In this document: positions 15,543 to 25,382 of the stretch, one piece after another
Numbering within the stretch: position 1 is the stretch's first letter
Layout of the letters: each line of letters starts with the position of its first letter
Assembly: GCA_963849365.1 (NCBI GenBank)
Contig: CAWKHA010000003.1
Span: 248,001-312,000, forward strand
Direction of reading: 5' to 3'
DNA: 64,000 nt
Source: CAVQCJ01 sp963849365
GTDB lineage: Bacteria; Actinomycetota; Actinomycetes; Prado026
The notes under the pieces: generated by a model
Database searches by the model: none
Told to the model about the DNA's origin: nothing
The model's input: only the letters and a program-made list of their open reading frames with translations
Made by a program: the position numbers and the translations under genes

Positions 15543-18512
15543 GTGACGACCGGCCGCATCACCACCGAGGAGGCCCGGCTCGCCCGCCTGGGCTTCGCCG
15601 ACGTGGCCGGTGCGTACGCCCGGGTCACCGCACTGGCCGGCCCGGACCTGCCGCTGGAGGATCTGGCCGAGGCACTGGGGGCGGCCGCGGACCCCGACCT
15701 GGCGCTGGACGGCCTCGCGCGGCTCGTGGACGCGCTGACCGACGGCGGGCGCCGGGAGCTGCGCGCCGCGCTGGGCGCACCAGACGGGACCCGGGAGCGG
15801 CTGCTCGTCGTGCTCGGCGCCAGCGCCGCGCTGGGGGACCACCTGGCCCGGCATCCGGACCATTGGCAGGCGCTGTCCGCCACCGAGCCGGCATCAGTTC
15901 GCCCGACCGCCGCCGCCCTGCAGGCCGAGCTGCTGGCCGCCGTCGAGGGGCGCGGCGCCGAGGCGACGGACGCGCTGCGCGTCGGGTACCGGCGGCGCCT
16001 GCTCGCCGTCGCCGCCCGCGACCTGTGCGGCGCCGCCACCGTCGAGGACGTGGCCGGCGAGCTCGCCGACCTGGCCGGTGCCACCCTCGACACCGCGCTC
16101 GCCGTCGCGGCGGCCGAGCTGCCGGCGGGGGCGGAGCCGGTCCGGCTGGCGGTGGTGGCGCTCGGCAAGTGCGGCGGCCGGGAGCTCAACTACGTCAGCG
16201 ACGTGGACGTCGTGTTCGTGGCCGAGCCGGTGCCGGGGGGCGACGAGAAGGCGGCCATGGAGACGGCCACCGTCCTGGCCGGGGCCATGATGCGCGTCTG
16301 CTCGGCGCAGACCGCCGAGGGCACGATCTGGCCGGTCGACGCGAACCTGCGCCCCGAGGGCCGTTCCGGAGCGCTGGTGCGCACCCTGGCCAGCCATCTC
16401 GCCTACTACGAGCGGTGGGCCCAGACCTGGGAGTTCCAGGCGCTGCTGAAGGCGCGCCCGGTCGCGGGCGACCTCGAGCTCGGCCGGCAGTACGTCGACG
16501 CGCTGGCACCCCTGGTGTGGAACGCGGCGCAACGGCCGGGATTCGTGGACGACGCCAGGGCCATGCGCCGCCGCGTCGAGGAGAACATCCCCGCCCGCGA
16601 TGCCGACCGCGAGCTGAAGCTGGGGCCGGGCGGGCTGCGCGACGTCGAGTTCGCGGTCCAGCTCCTGCAGCTCGTGCACGGGCGCAGCGACATCTTCCTG
16701 CGCAGCCCGACCACGCTGGTCGCGCTCGAGCAGCTGTCCACGCGCGGGTACGTCGGCCGCGCCGACGCGGCCGAGCTCGACCGCGCCTACCGCTTCCTGC
16801 GCACGATGGAGCACCGGATCCAGCTGTACCGGCTGCGCCGCACCCACGTCGTGCCGACCGACGAGGCCGACCTGCGCCGGATCGCCCGCTCGATGGGGTT
16901 CCGGCACGATCCGGCGGCCGAGCTGGTCCAGGAGTGGCGCCGGCACGCCCGCGAGGTGCGCCGGCTGCACGAGAAGCTGTTCTACCGGCCGCTGCTGAAC
17001 GCCGTCGCGAGGCTGGACCCGGGCGAGGCGCGGCTGACCCTGCAGGCCGCCGCGGCGCGGCTGGAGGCGCTCGGCTACGCCGATCCCGACGGTGCGCTGC
17101 GGCACCTGGAGGCGCTCACCTCCGGGCTGAGCCGGCGGGCTGCCATCCAGCGGACCCTGCTGCCGGTGATGCTGGGCTGGTTCGCCCAGGCGCCGGACCC
17201 CGATGCCGGCCTGCTCGGCTTCCGCCAGGTCTCGGACGCCCTGGGGTCCACCCACTGGTACCTCGGGCTGCTGCGCGACGGGGGTGCGGTGGCCGAACGG
17301 CTCGCCCGGGTCCTGGCGTCCTCCCGCTACGCGACCGACCTGCTGCTGCGGGCCCCCGAGGCCGTCGCGCTGCTGGGCGACGACGCCGAGCTGACACCGC
17401 GCGGGCGTACGGCGCTGCTGACCGAGGCGCTCGCGGCGGCCGGGCGGCACGACGACCCGGACACGGCGGTGGGTGCGGTACGCGCGGTGCGCCGGCGCGA
17501 GCTGTTCCGGACCGCGGTGGCCGACCTGCTGGGCCGGTTGGACGTCGAGCAGGTGGGCACGGCGCTCACCGACGTCACCGCCGCCACGGTCACCGGCGGT
17601 CTGGCCATCGCGACGCGGGTCGTCGAGGCGGCCCGGAGCTCCAGGCCGCTCCCGACCCGCGTGGCCGTCGTGGCCGTCGGTCGCTTCGGCGGCGGCGAGG
17701 TGGGTTACGGCAGCGATGCCGACGTCCTGTTCGTGCACGACCCGCTGGAGGGCGCCGACGAGCAGGACGCGACCGAGGCCGCGCACGCGGTCGTGGGCGA
17801 GCTGCGCCGCCTGCTGGCGCTGCCCGGTCCGGACCCGCAGCTCGTGGTCGACGCGGACCTGCGCCCGGAGGGGCGGCAGGGACCGCTCGTTCGGACGCTG
17901 GCCTCCTACGCTGCTTACTACGAGCGGTGGTCGCTGGTGTGGGAGAGCCAGGCCCTGCTGCGGGCCGAGCCGGTGGCCGGCGACGCCGCGCTCGGCGAGC
18001 GCTTCGTCGAGCTCGTCGACGCCCTGCGCTACCCGGCCGGCGGGCTGGCCGAGGCGGACGTCCGGGAGATCCGCCGGATCAAGGCCCGGGTGGAGGCCGA
18101 GCGGATGCCGCGCGGCGCCGACCCGGCGCTGCACACCAAGCTCGGCCGCGGCGGCCTGGCCGACGTCGAGTGGACGGTCCAGCTGCTGCAACTGCGCCAT
18201 GGTGCCGCCGTCGCAGCCCTGCGCACCACGCGCACCCTGGACGCGCTGCGCGCGGCGGCGGCCGCGGACCTGCTCGACCCCGCGGACGCGGCCACCCTGG
18301 AGCAGGCCTGGCGGCTCGCGACCCGGGTGCGCAACGCCCTGGTGCTCGTACGCGGACGCCCGTCCGACACACTGCCCGGCGACACCCGCGAGCTCGCGGC
18401 CCTGGGCCACGTGCTGGGCTACGCTCCGGGCCGGACGGGGCAGCTCGTCGAGGACTACCTGCGTGCGACGCGCAGGGCCCGTGCCGTCGTGGAGAGGGTC
18501 TTCTACGCGTGA
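15543..18512 (+). CDS. glnE: bifunctional glutamine synthetase adenylyltransferase/adenylyl-removase
   Basis: Controls glutamine synthetase by adding or removing AMP on a tyrosine. The 989-residue protein has two nucleotidyltransferase halves. The N-terminal (adenylyl-removing) half shows LGKCGGRELNYVSDVDVVFV near residue 205; the C-terminal half shows VGRFGGGEVGYGSDADVLFV near residue 715. Each is followed by a DLRPEGR-type motif (ANLRPEGRSGALVRTL, DADLRPEGRQGPLVRTL) and helical regulatory domains. GTG start. Ends with a four-base overlap into an MFS gene. Target is likely the main GlnA (47.6 kb), which carries the adenylylation tyrosine. Confidence 0.95.
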   Translation: MTTGRITTEEARLARLGFADVAGAYARVTALAGPDLPLEDLAEALGAAADPDLALDGLARLVDALTDGGRRELRAALGAPDGTRERLLVVLGASAALGDHLARHPDHWQALSATEPASVRPTAAALQAELLAAVEGRGAEATDALRVGYRRRLLAVAARDLCGAATVEDVAGELADLAGATLDTALAVAAAELPAGAEPVRLAVVALGKCGGRELNYVSDVDVVFVAEPVPGGDEKAAMETATVLAGAMMRVCSAQTAEGTIWPVDANLRPEGRSGALVRTLASHLAYYERWAQTWEFQALLKARPVAGDLELGRQYVDALAPLVWNAAQRPGFVDDARAMRRRVEENIPARDADRELKLGPGGLRDVEFAVQLLQLVHGRSDIFLRSPTTLVALEQLSTRGYVGRADAAELDRAYRFLRTMEHRIQLYRLRRTHVVPTDEADLRRIARSMGFRHDPAAELVQEWRRHAREVRRLHEKLFYRPLLNAVARLDPGEARLTLQAAAARLEALGYADPDGALRHLEALTSGLSRRAAIQRTLLPVMLGWFAQAPDPDAGLLGFRQVSDALGSTHWYLGLLRDGGAVAERLARVLASSRYATDLLLRAPEAVALLGDDAELTPRGRTALLTEALAAAGRHDDPDTAVGAVRAVRRRELFRTAVADLLGRLDVEQVGTALTDVTAATVTGGLAIATRVVEAARSSRPLPTRVAVVAVGRFGGGEVGYGSDADVLFVHDPLEGADEQDATEAAHAVVGELRRLLALPGPDPQLVVDADLRPEGRQGPLVRTLASYAAYYERWSLVWESQALLRAEPVAGDAALGERFVELVDALRYPAGGLAEADVREIRRIKARVEAERMPRGADPALHTKLGRGGLADVEWTVQLLQLRHGAAVAALRTTRTLDALRAAAAADLLDPADAATLEQAWRLATRVRNALVLVRGRPSDTLPGDTRELAALGHVLGYAPGRTGQLVEDYLRATRRARAVVERVFYA

Positions 18513-19762
18513 GCGAACCCGGCGCGACCCACGCCTCGGCCACGACGGCGGGGACCTACCGCCGCGTCTTCCGCAACCGCGAGGCGCTCGGTCTGCTCGT
18601 GGCGCAGACGGCGTCCGACCTCGGCGACCAGGCGGCCCGCGTCGCGATCGCCCTGCTCGTCCTGGACCGGACCGGGGACTTGCTCTTCAGCGCCCTGGCC
18701 CTGGCGATCTCGTACCTGCCCGGCGTGTTCGGCGAGGCGATCCTGGGCACCCTCGCCGACCGGTACCGGCGGCGGGCGATCATGCTCTCCTGCGACCTGC
18801 TGCGCCTGCTGCTGATCGGCGGGCTCGCCGTCGCGGTGGCCCGCGGCGTGCCGCTGCTCGTCGTCTACGTGGTGCTGCTGGTCAGCGAGTTCGTGGCCAT
18901 GCCTTTCGGCACCGCCCGGGCGTCGCTCTACCCGGACGTGGTCACCGAACGGGCCGACTACGTCACGGCGCAGGGTCTGTCCCGGGTGGTGCACCTGGCC
19001 ACGCAGGTGGTCGGCGCGATCGTCGGCGGGCTGCTGGTGGACGTCCTCGGCGTCGCACAGACGCTCGGGTTCGACGCGCTGACCTTCCTGTTCTCGTACA
19101 TCGTCATCCGGCTGTACGTCCGGGAGCGGCCGGTGGCCGACGTGCCGGGAACCTCCGCGAGCCGCATGCGCGAGGACGTGGCCACCGGGGCGCGGGAGAT
19201 CTTCACCGACCCGGTCCGGCGGGCCATCACCCTGCTGGGCTGGATGTCCGCGCTCTTCCTGGTCGCCCCGGAGGCGATCGCCCTGGGCTACCGGCCCGGC
19301 CTGTCCGGGGTCATGGGCGGAGCCCTGCTCGCCGCCGTGCCGGCCGGGTCCGCGCTCGGTGCCCTGCTGATCCCGCGGCTCACCCTGCGCGACCAGCTGC
19401 GGCTGCTGCTGCCGCTGGCCGCGCTGTCCTGCCTCCCGTTGTTCGCCACGTCGGTGGACCCGCCTCCCGTCGTGGCCGGCGCGCTGTGGTTCGTCGCCGG
19501 CGTGCTGCAGGCGTACGTGCTGACCGTGATCGCGGCGGTCACGTTGCTGACGCCGCGCGAACGGCGCGGGCGGGTGCTGGGGCTGGCCGGCGCCGGCTTC
19601 AACCTCCTGACGGCCGTGGCCTTCGCGGTCACGGGGTGGGTGGCCGGGTTCGCCGCGATCGGCCCGGCGAAGGCGGTCAGCCTGGCCGGTGCGGCAGGCC
19701 TGGTGTGTGTCGCGGTGCTCCGGGTGATCTGGCCGAGCGAGGCGATCCGCCGGGCCGCGTGA
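18509..19762 (+). CDS. MFS transporter
   Basis: A 417-residue membrane protein with about 11-12 hydrophobic segments, starting MSEPGATHASATTAGTYRRVFRNREALGLLVAQTASDLGDQ. The loop TLADRYRRRAIMLSCDLLR is an MFS motif A. It belongs to the MFS_3 group of exporters as the 2.7-kb gene does; substrate unknown. GTG start overlaps the glnE stop by four bases, so it is coexpressed with glnA2-glnE, though a link to nitrogen metabolism is not shown. Confidence 0.8.
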   Translation: MSEPGATHASATTAGTYRRVFRNREALGLLVAQTASDLGDQAARVAIALLVLDRTGDLLFSALALAISYLPGVFGEAILGTLADRYRRRAIMLSCDLLRLLLIGGLAVAVARGVPLLVVYVVLLVSEFVAMPFGTARASLYPDVVTERADYVTAQGLSRVVHLATQVVGAIVGGLLVDVLGVAQTLGFDALTFLFSYIVIRLYVRERPVADVPGTSASRMREDVATGAREIFTDPVRRAITLLGWMSALFLVAPEAIALGYRPGLSGVMGGALLAAVPAGSALGALLIPRLTLRDQLRLLLPLAALSCLPLFATSVDPPPVVAGALWFVAGVLQAYVLTVIAAVTLLTPRERRGRVLGLAGAGFNLLTAVAFAVTGWVAGFAAIGPAKAVSLAGAAGLVCVAVLRVIWPSEAIRRAA

Positions 19763-19773
19763 CCGGCCCGCTA

Positions 19774-19793
19774 CTGACTGTCGCGATAGTCAG
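19774..19793. terminator. stem-loop after the glnE-MFS unit
   Basis: CTGACT (19774-19779) pairs with AGTCAG (19788-19793) around GTCGCGAT. It lies 12 bases after the MFS stop, before the S33 peptidase. It is short and lacks a T run, so termination is an inference. A very similar motif follows the peptidase gene. Confidence 0.4.
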
Positions 19794-19856
19794 CAGCAGC
19801 GGGAAGTCGGCCGGGAACCTCCGCGGCGACGCGCCCTCCCTGGCTACAGTCCTGGC

Positions 19857-21890
19857 GTGCGCAGGGGCTCTGCGGTGGCGACGGTGCTGGCGGCCGGCTG
19901 CCTGGTCGCCGGTCTCGCCGCCGCGCCGGCCGGGGCGGCGACGCCGGCGGCCGCGGGCGTGGCCGCGCACGCGCACGCCGCCACCCGGACGCCGATCCGG
20001 GTGGGGTCGCTGCTGCTGCGGCCGTGCTCGGTGGTGGCCGGCGCCTACTGCGGCAGCCTGAAGCAGCCCTGGGACCCCAGCGGCGCCGTGCCCGGGCAGG
20101 TCGGCGTCGGCTTCGCCTTCGTGCCGGCCGGCGACCGGTCCGCGCCGCTGCTCGGAACGGTGGTCCCGCACGAGGGCGGTCCGGGCTACAGCACGACCGG
20201 CAGCGCGCAGTCGTACTTCGACATGTACGGACCCCTGCTGCGCCAGCGCAACTTCCTCGTCGTCGACCAGCGCGGCACCGGCCGGACCGCCCCGATCGAC
20301 TGCCCCGCACTGCAGAACCTGGTCACCCGGTACGCCCCGGCCGCGGCCAAGTGCGGCAAGCAGCTCGGCGACCGGGCCGACCTGTACGGCAGCGCGCTGT
20401 CCGCGGACAACCTCGCTGCGGTGGTCCGTGCCCTCGGCCTCGGCCGCGTCGACCTGTACGGAGACTCGTACGGCACGTTCTTCGCGCAGGTGTTCGCGGG
20501 ACGGCACCCGGACCTGCTGCGGTCCGTCGTCCTGGACGCGTCCTACCCGACGTACGGCGAGGACGCCTGGTACCCGACGCAGGGCCCGGCGATGGTCAGG
20601 TCGATCGACCTGGTCTGCGCCCGAACGCCCTCCTGCGCGGCGTACGGCGTCCCCACTTCGACGCTGCTGGAACGGGTGCTGGCGCAGGTGCGCCGTGCTC
20701 CGTACGCCGGCGTCGGGCGCGACGCCGACGGGATCCGGCACCGCGTGGTCGTGGACGGGCCCGCCCTGGTCGGGCTGGCGTTCGGCGCGACCTACGGGCC
20801 GGCCTGGTACCGCGAGCTGCCCGGCGCCCTGCGCTCCGCGCTCGCCGGCGACCGCGCACCGCTGGTCCGGCTCGTGGCCGAGGCGGACTACGTCTCCGGG
20901 GACGCGGGCGACCCGGTCGACTACAGCGAGGGAGCCGACGCCGCGGTCTCGTGCCACGACTACCCCCAGCTGTACGACATGACCGCGCCGCCGGCCCAGC
21001 GCAGGGTCGAGTTCGAGGCGGCGGTCGAGGCCAAGGAGCGGACCGACCCCGGCGTCTACGCCCCGTTCACCGTGCAGGAGTACCTGGACTCGGTCTGGGA
21101 GTCGCAGGACTGGTGCCTGCGCTGGCCGGTCGCGTCGGCGGCACACCCGGCCGGGCCGCCGGTGCCGGTCGGCGGCCGCTACCCGGACGTACCGGTGCTG
21201 GTGCTGACCGGTGAGCTGGACACGATCACGACGCCGGCCGAGGGCGCCCTGGTGGCGGGACAGTTCCCGGACGCCCGGCTGGTGCACATCGCCAACAGCT
21301 TCCACGTGACCGCCGACGGCGACGAGGACCACTGCGCGGTCGGTGTCCTGCGCGCGTTCGTGCGGGACCCCGAGCACGGCGTCACCCCGGCGGTCCTGGC
21401 GTGTACGAGTGAGGTCCCGCCGGTGCGCGCGCTGCCGGTCTTCCCGCGCTCGTACGGCTCGGTGGCTCCGGCGTCGGCGCTGGCCGGGAACGCGGTCGGG
21501 ACGGCTGGGCGACGAGCCGTGGCCGCGGCTGCGCTCACAGCGGCCGACGTGCTCGACCGCTGGTGGAACAACTACGACGGCAACGGGGTCGGCCTTCACG
21601 GGGGGACCTGGTCCTACGCCGGTGACGCCGTGACGACGTTCCGGCTCCGGCAGGTGCGGCTCACCCCCGACCTCGCCGTCAGCGGCACGGTGACGTGGGG
21701 CTACGACTCGCACCAGGTCCAGGTCCGGCTCACGCTCGTACCGGTCGACGCCAGCGGCCGTCCGGTTCCCGGGTCGGCGGTCGGCGGGACGCTCCGGGGC
21801 GGCTGGGACGCGCGCGCTCTCGGCGCCACGGCGACGCTCACCGGCACGATCGGCGGGCAGGCGCTGAAGGTGGAGCTGCCCGCGCCCTGA
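19857..21890 (+). CDS. secreted S33-family alpha/beta-hydrolase (tripeptidyl aminopeptidase-like)
   Basis: A 677-residue exported protein. A signal peptide (VATVLAAGCLVAGLAAAPAG) ends near residue 35. The alpha/beta-hydrolase core has an oxyanion-type HEGGPGYS, nucleophile Ser204 in LYGDSYGTFF, Asp455 in LTGELDTIT, and His483 in ANSFHVTADGDEDHC. Cysteines flank the lid and C-terminal region, as in actinobacterial secreted tripeptidases. Beyond residue 540 a further domain of about 130 residues (YDGNGVGLHGGTWSYAGD onward) looks like a beta-rich module of unknown role. GTG start. Confidence 0.85.
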   Translation: MRRGSAVATVLAAGCLVAGLAAAPAGAATPAAAGVAAHAHAATRTPIRVGSLLLRPCSVVAGAYCGSLKQPWDPSGAVPGQVGVGFAFVPAGDRSAPLLGTVVPHEGGPGYSTTGSAQSYFDMYGPLLRQRNFLVVDQRGTGRTAPIDCPALQNLVTRYAPAAAKCGKQLGDRADLYGSALSADNLAAVVRALGLGRVDLYGDSYGTFFAQVFAGRHPDLLRSVVLDASYPTYGEDAWYPTQGPAMVRSIDLVCARTPSCAAYGVPTSTLLERVLAQVRRAPYAGVGRDADGIRHRVVVDGPALVGLAFGATYGPAWYRELPGALRSALAGDRAPLVRLVAEADYVSGDAGDPVDYSEGADAAVSCHDYPQLYDMTAPPAQRRVEFEAAVEAKERTDPGVYAPFTVQEYLDSVWESQDWCLRWPVASAAHPAGPPVPVGGRYPDVPVLVLTGELDTITTPAEGALVAGQFPDARLVHIANSFHVTADGDEDHCAVGVLRAFVRDPEHGVTPAVLACTSEVPPVRALPVFPRSYGSVAPASALAGNAVGTAGRRAVAAAALTAADVLDRWWNNYDGNGVGLHGGTWSYAGDAVTTFRLRQVRLTPDLAVSGTVTWGYDSHQVQVRLTLVPVDASGRPVPGSAVGGTLRGGWDARALGATATLTGTIGGQALKVELPAP

Positions 21891-21906
21891 CCGTCGCGAT
21901 CAGGCG
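21882..21906. terminator. stem-loop between convergent peptidase and L,D-transpeptidase genes
   Basis: CGCCCTGA pairs with TCAGGCG around CCGTCGCGA, with one bulged base. The two genes' stops are nine bases apart and both lie in the stem, so this is a compact bidirectional terminator candidate. It repeats the CTGAC-C/T-GTCGCGAT motif found at 19774. Confidence 0.4.
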
Positions 21907-23150
21907 AGCGCGCGGGTCGTGACCGGGGCCTTGAGCGCGGAGCCCGCCACCCACTGGGACCACGGCGTGTTCCAGTCCGTCATCCCGGGGTCGCCCTTGT
22001 CGATGAGGTCCTGGGCGTCCCGCGCGGTGTGCGTCACCGTCACCAGGTCGCCGTACCTCACGAGGTTGTAGAACGACGTCGCGCGTCCGGTGCTGAGGTT
22101 GATGCAGCCGTGCGAGACGTTCGCGAAGCCCTGGTGCGAGACAGACCACGGCGCGGCGTGCACGAAAGTGCCGGACCAGGTCAGCCGCACGTCCTGCATG
22201 ACCTTCAGGTCGTAGTAGTTGGGGTCCTTCGGGTCGCAGGCGATGTGGACGCTGCAGGACGTCATCTCGACCATCGGCTTCTTCTCGAGCACGATGTAGT
22301 TGCCGCTGCGGGTCACGAACTCGGGCCGTCCCATGCTGGTCGGCCACTTCGCCCAGACCTTGCCGTTCACGTACACGGTGAAGGTGTGCCGCTTGCCGTC
22401 CACCCTCGCCACGTGCGAGTCACCGGTCTGGAGGTTGAGCGTCTTGTCCGACGCGCCCCAGACGTTCCTGCCGAACCTGACGTTGTGCAGGGCGGCGGTC
22501 ACGCGGATCTTCGTGTGGGTCGGCCAGGCGACCTTGGGGCGGAAGTGCACCTCGGTCGAGCTGAGCCAGTGCCAGGCACCCACGACGGGCTTGCTCGACT
22601 GCACCGTGAGCGCGCGCTCCGCGGCGGCGCGGTCGGTGACCTTCGAGTGGAAGCGGATGACGATGGGCGCGTAGACGCCGACAGTCCCGCCGCTGGAAGG
22701 GGTGAAGTCGAACTTCACCGTCGTCCCGCCGGTGCGCACGCCGACCGCGAAGCCGCCGGTGAGCCGGTGCACCGCACCGGACGCGTCGACCGCCATCGCG
22801 ACCACGTCGTAGCCGGCACCCTCGACGGGCAGGGTCGCCGACGCCCACGCCGTACCGGCCGCGTCGACCGTCCCGCGCAGGCTGCCGCTGTGCCCGTGCC
22901 GGGTGACCGTCACCAGGGTCAGCCGGCCGCCGGACACCTTGATCGTCGACGGGGCGTCGAACGGCTGCGTCGGGGGGAGGTCGAGAGCCACGTGGTAGCC
23001 CACCGGTGCGGCGGACGGGACAGCCGAGGAGGAGCTCGGGGAGACCGTAGGGGTGGACGCCTTGGCCACTGTGCACCCGGCAGCAGCCAACGCCGTCACG
23101 ACGGCGACCGCGGTGACGGCGAGAGTCGAGCTGGCGGGTCTACGAGCCAC
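21900..23150 (-). CDS. L,D-transpeptidase lipoprotein (Ig-like domain plus YkuD)
   Basis: Forms 3-3 cross-links in peptidoglycan outside the membrane. The 416-residue protein begins with a lipoprotein signal ending in LAAAGC (Cys26). Ig-like domains of about 190 residues follow (VGVYAPIVIRFHSKVTDRAA, then VHFRPKVAWPTHTKIRV). The YkuD catalytic domain starts near residue 240 and carries the motif FANVSHGCINLSTGRA with the nucleophilic Cys. The C-terminal tail contains a W-rich end (DWNTPWSQWVAGSALK). This is the organisation of mycobacterial LdtA/B-type enzymes. Confidence 0.93.
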   Translation of the reverse strand: MARRPASSTLAVTAVAVVTALAAAGCTVAKASTPTVSPSSSSAVPSAAPVGYHVALDLPPTQPFDAPSTIKVSGGRLTLVTVTRHGHSGSLRGTVDAAGTAWASATLPVEGAGYDVVAMAVDASGAVHRLTGGFAVGVRTGGTTVKFDFTPSSGGTVGVYAPIVIRFHSKVTDRAAAERALTVQSSKPVVGAWHWLSSTEVHFRPKVAWPTHTKIRVTAALHNVRFGRNVWGASDKTLNLQTGDSHVARVDGKRHTFTVYVNGKVWAKWPTSMGRPEFVTRSGNYIVLEKKPMVEMTSCSVHIACDPKDPNYYDLKVMQDVRLTWSGTFVHAAPWSVSHQGFANVSHGCINLSTGRATSFYNLVRYGDLVTVTHTARDAQDLIDKGDPGMTDWNTPWSQWVAGSALKAPVTTRALA

Positions 23151-23313
23151 TTGGGATGTCCAACCTGCTGGTGCGGGGGATCAACGTTAGATCACGGAAC
23201 CGAGAAATGCCGTTGTGAGAGGTCTCGGCACGATTACGGACCGCCTGGATCCATGACGTTCGGGTCACCGTCCCGGTGGTCCGAACGCCCCGGCCGCGGC
23301 CGCCGGGGGTGCC

Positions 23314-23691
23314 ATGCTCGGCGCTGTGGCCGAGTTCACCGTCGCCAGAGCGCGCGCCGAGCTGGCCCGCCTGGGCCCGGTGCTGGCCGAGTTCGTCACG
23401 CTGCGTGCCGATGCCGCCGAGCTCGCGTCCGCGCTGGCCGGCGGCCCGCCCGCCGGTCGGCCTGGTGGCGTCCCTGAGCTGAAGGGGGCCCAGGCCAGGC
23501 TGGACGAGATGGTCGGGCAGATCCGCGCGGGTGGCGCCGAGGTCAAGGGCTTCGCGCCGCTCCTGCTGGACTTCCCGGCCGAGCTCGACGGCGAGGCCGT
23601 CCTGCTGTGCTGGCTCGAAGGCGATCCCGACCTGTTGTGGTACCACCGCCTCGACCTCGGCTTCGCGGGCCGGCGCCCGCTCGACGGCTGA
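23314..23691 (+). CDS. DUF2203-family protein
   Basis: A 125-residue soluble protein. It has the helical N-terminus AEFTVARARAELARLGPVLAEFVTLRADA and the family's C-terminal signature of hydrophobic and acidic residues, FAPLLLDFPAELDGEAVLLCWLEGDPDLLWYHRLDLGFAGR (short motif WLEGDPDLLWYH). Function of the family is unknown. A GTG at 23326 (VAEFTVARA) is an alternative start. Converges on the SulP gene with a gap of eight bases. Confidence 0.75.
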   Translation: MLGAVAEFTVARARAELARLGPVLAEFVTLRADAAELASALAGGPPAGRPGGVPELKGAQARLDEMVGQIRAGGAEVKGFAPLLLDFPAELDGEAVLLCWLEGDPDLLWYHRLDLGFAGRRPLDG

Positions 23692-23699
23692 GCCGATCG

Positions 23700-25382
23700 C
23701 TAGGCCTGCGGCTGCCGTTCGAACGCCAGCACGGCGTCGACGAGGTTCCCGTACACGTGCTCGGTGCCGATGCGCTCCAGCAGGCTGTAGTGGCGCAGCG
23801 TGTCCAGCAGGCCGGTGTCGGCCCTGGCGAGGATGAACGTCACGCCGTGGGCGTCCAGGAAGTCGAGCAGACCGTTCAGGGCGACCCCGGCCGAGTAGTC
23901 CACGTCGGTGAGCGCCCCCGCGTCCAGGACCAGCCAGCGAACCGGGTCCGGAGCAGCGGCGACCAGCCCCTCGACGTCGTCGACGAAACGGTTCACGTTG
24001 GCGTAGAAGAGGTCCGCGTCATAGCGGAAGACGATCAGGCCGGGCGCGCTCTGCTGACCGGGCTCGGCGGAGTGGAACGTCGGCTCGCCGCCGTCGGACA
24101 CTCCCACCACGAAGTCCTTCGGCGAGTACTGCCGGCGGATGATCTCCAGGATCGACAGCAGGATCGCGAGCACGATGCCCTGCTCGACACCGACCGCGAA
24201 GACCACGACACCGGTGACGGCGGCGATGACGAACTCGCTGCGCCGCCTGGCCGCGATGCGGCGCAGGTTCTTGACGTCGATCAGGTCGATGCCGATGGTG
24301 AACACGATCGCGGCGAGCACCGAGGACGGCATGTTCGTGAGCAGTCCCGTCGCGAACATCACGAAGAGCAGCACGATCACGGACATCGTCATGTTCGCCA
24401 GCTGAGTCTTGCCGCGCTGCTCGTCCAGGATCTGCGTCTTCGTGGGGCTGCCGTTCACCACGAAGGCACCGCTCAGACCGGCGGCGAGGTTGGCGCCGGC
24501 CAGGCCGACGATGTCGCGGTTGATGTCGACCCGCTGCCCGTGCTTCATCGCGAAGCTGCGCGACGTCGCCGCGCTCTGCGCGATGATCATCACGAAGCAC
24601 GAGAACGCGACCCCGACGACTTTCAGCGCGTCCGACCAGCTGACGCCTTGCGGCAGCCCGATCGGTGGGAAGCCGCCCTGCACCGCCCCGACGACCTTGA
24701 CGCCGTGGGCGGATGCGTCCGTCACCGTGGAGATGACGATGGTGGCGATGACGGCGAGGACCGCGCCCGGCACCTTGGGCGCCCACAGCTTGCAGACGAA
24801 GATGGCGGCGATGGTCCCGAGCGCGAAGCCGAACGTGGCCCAGCTGATGTCGGGGATCTCCTTGATCCAGGTCCACTGCTGCTCGAACCAGTTGCCGGTT
24901 CCCTTGGCGACGCCGAGCATGCCGGGGATCTGGCCGCTGGCGACCTGGATCCCGACACCGGTGAGGAACCCGACCAGCACCGACGCGGACAGGAAGTCGC
25001 CGAGGAAGCCGAGGCGCAGCAGGCGGGCCAGTATCAGCATCACGCCGCAGACCAGCGCCGTCAGGCTGGTCAGCGCGACCCACTCCGGGGAGTTCGGAGT
25101 CGCTCCGGAGATGCCGGCGGCGATGAGTCCGGCCGACAGGATCGCCGCCGTCGCCGAGTCGGCGCCGACGACGAGCATCCGGGACGCACCCAGCAGAGCG
25201 AACGCCAGCGTCGGGAAGATGATCGTGTACAGACCGGTCACCAGGGGCGTCTGCGAGATCGACGTGTAGCCCATGCACTCGGGGATCGCGACGGCCGCCA
25301 GAGTCAGGCCGGCGATGACGTCACCGGTCATCCACGACTTCTGGTATCCGCGCAGCGACAGCGGGAGGGGGAGGGGGGCCAT
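23700..25382 (-). CDS. SulP-family anion permease with STAS domain
   Basis: A 560-residue membrane transporter of the SulP/SLC26 group. It has the conserved N-terminal segment GLTLAAVAIPECMGYTSIS, then about 11 membrane spans with FVVNGSPTKTQILDEQRGKTQ. A C-terminal cytoplasmic STAS domain runs from about residue 440 (VFRYDADLFYANVNRFVDD, VLDAGALTDVDYSAGVALNGL). Sulfate, bicarbonate or dicarboxylate are possible substrates; no cysteine-biosynthesis gene or carbonic anhydrase lies nearby to decide. Confidence 0.88.
   Translation of the reverse strand: MAPLPLPLSLRGYQKSWMTGDVIAGLTLAAVAIPECMGYTSISQTPLVTGLYTIIFPTLAFALLGASRMLVVGADSATAAILSAGLIAAGISGATPNSPEWVALTSLTALVCGVMLILARLLRLGFLGDFLSASVLVGFLTGVGIQVASGQIPGMLGVAKGTGNWFEQQWTWIKEIPDISWATFGFALGTIAAIFVCKLWAPKVPGAVLAVIATIVISTVTDASAHGVKVVGAVQGGFPPIGLPQGVSWSDALKVVGVAFSCFVMIIAQSAATSRSFAMKHGQRVDINRDIVGLAGANLAAGLSGAFVVNGSPTKTQILDEQRGKTQLANMTMSVIVLLFVMFATGLLTNMPSSVLAAIVFTIGIDLIDVKNLRRIAARRRSEFVIAAVTGVVVFAVGVEQGIVLAILLSILEIIRRQYSPKDFVVGVSDGGEPTFHSAEPGQQSAPGLIVFRYDADLFYANVNRFVDDVEGLVAAAPDPVRWLVLDAGALTDVDYSAGVALNGLLDFLDAHGVTFILARADTGLLDTLRHYSLLERIGTEHVYGNLVDAVLAFERQPQA

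Noticed and set aside
16190..18410. Long minus-strand frames opposite glnE
   Set aside because: Shadows of the glnE coding frame; glnE is intact with all motifs.
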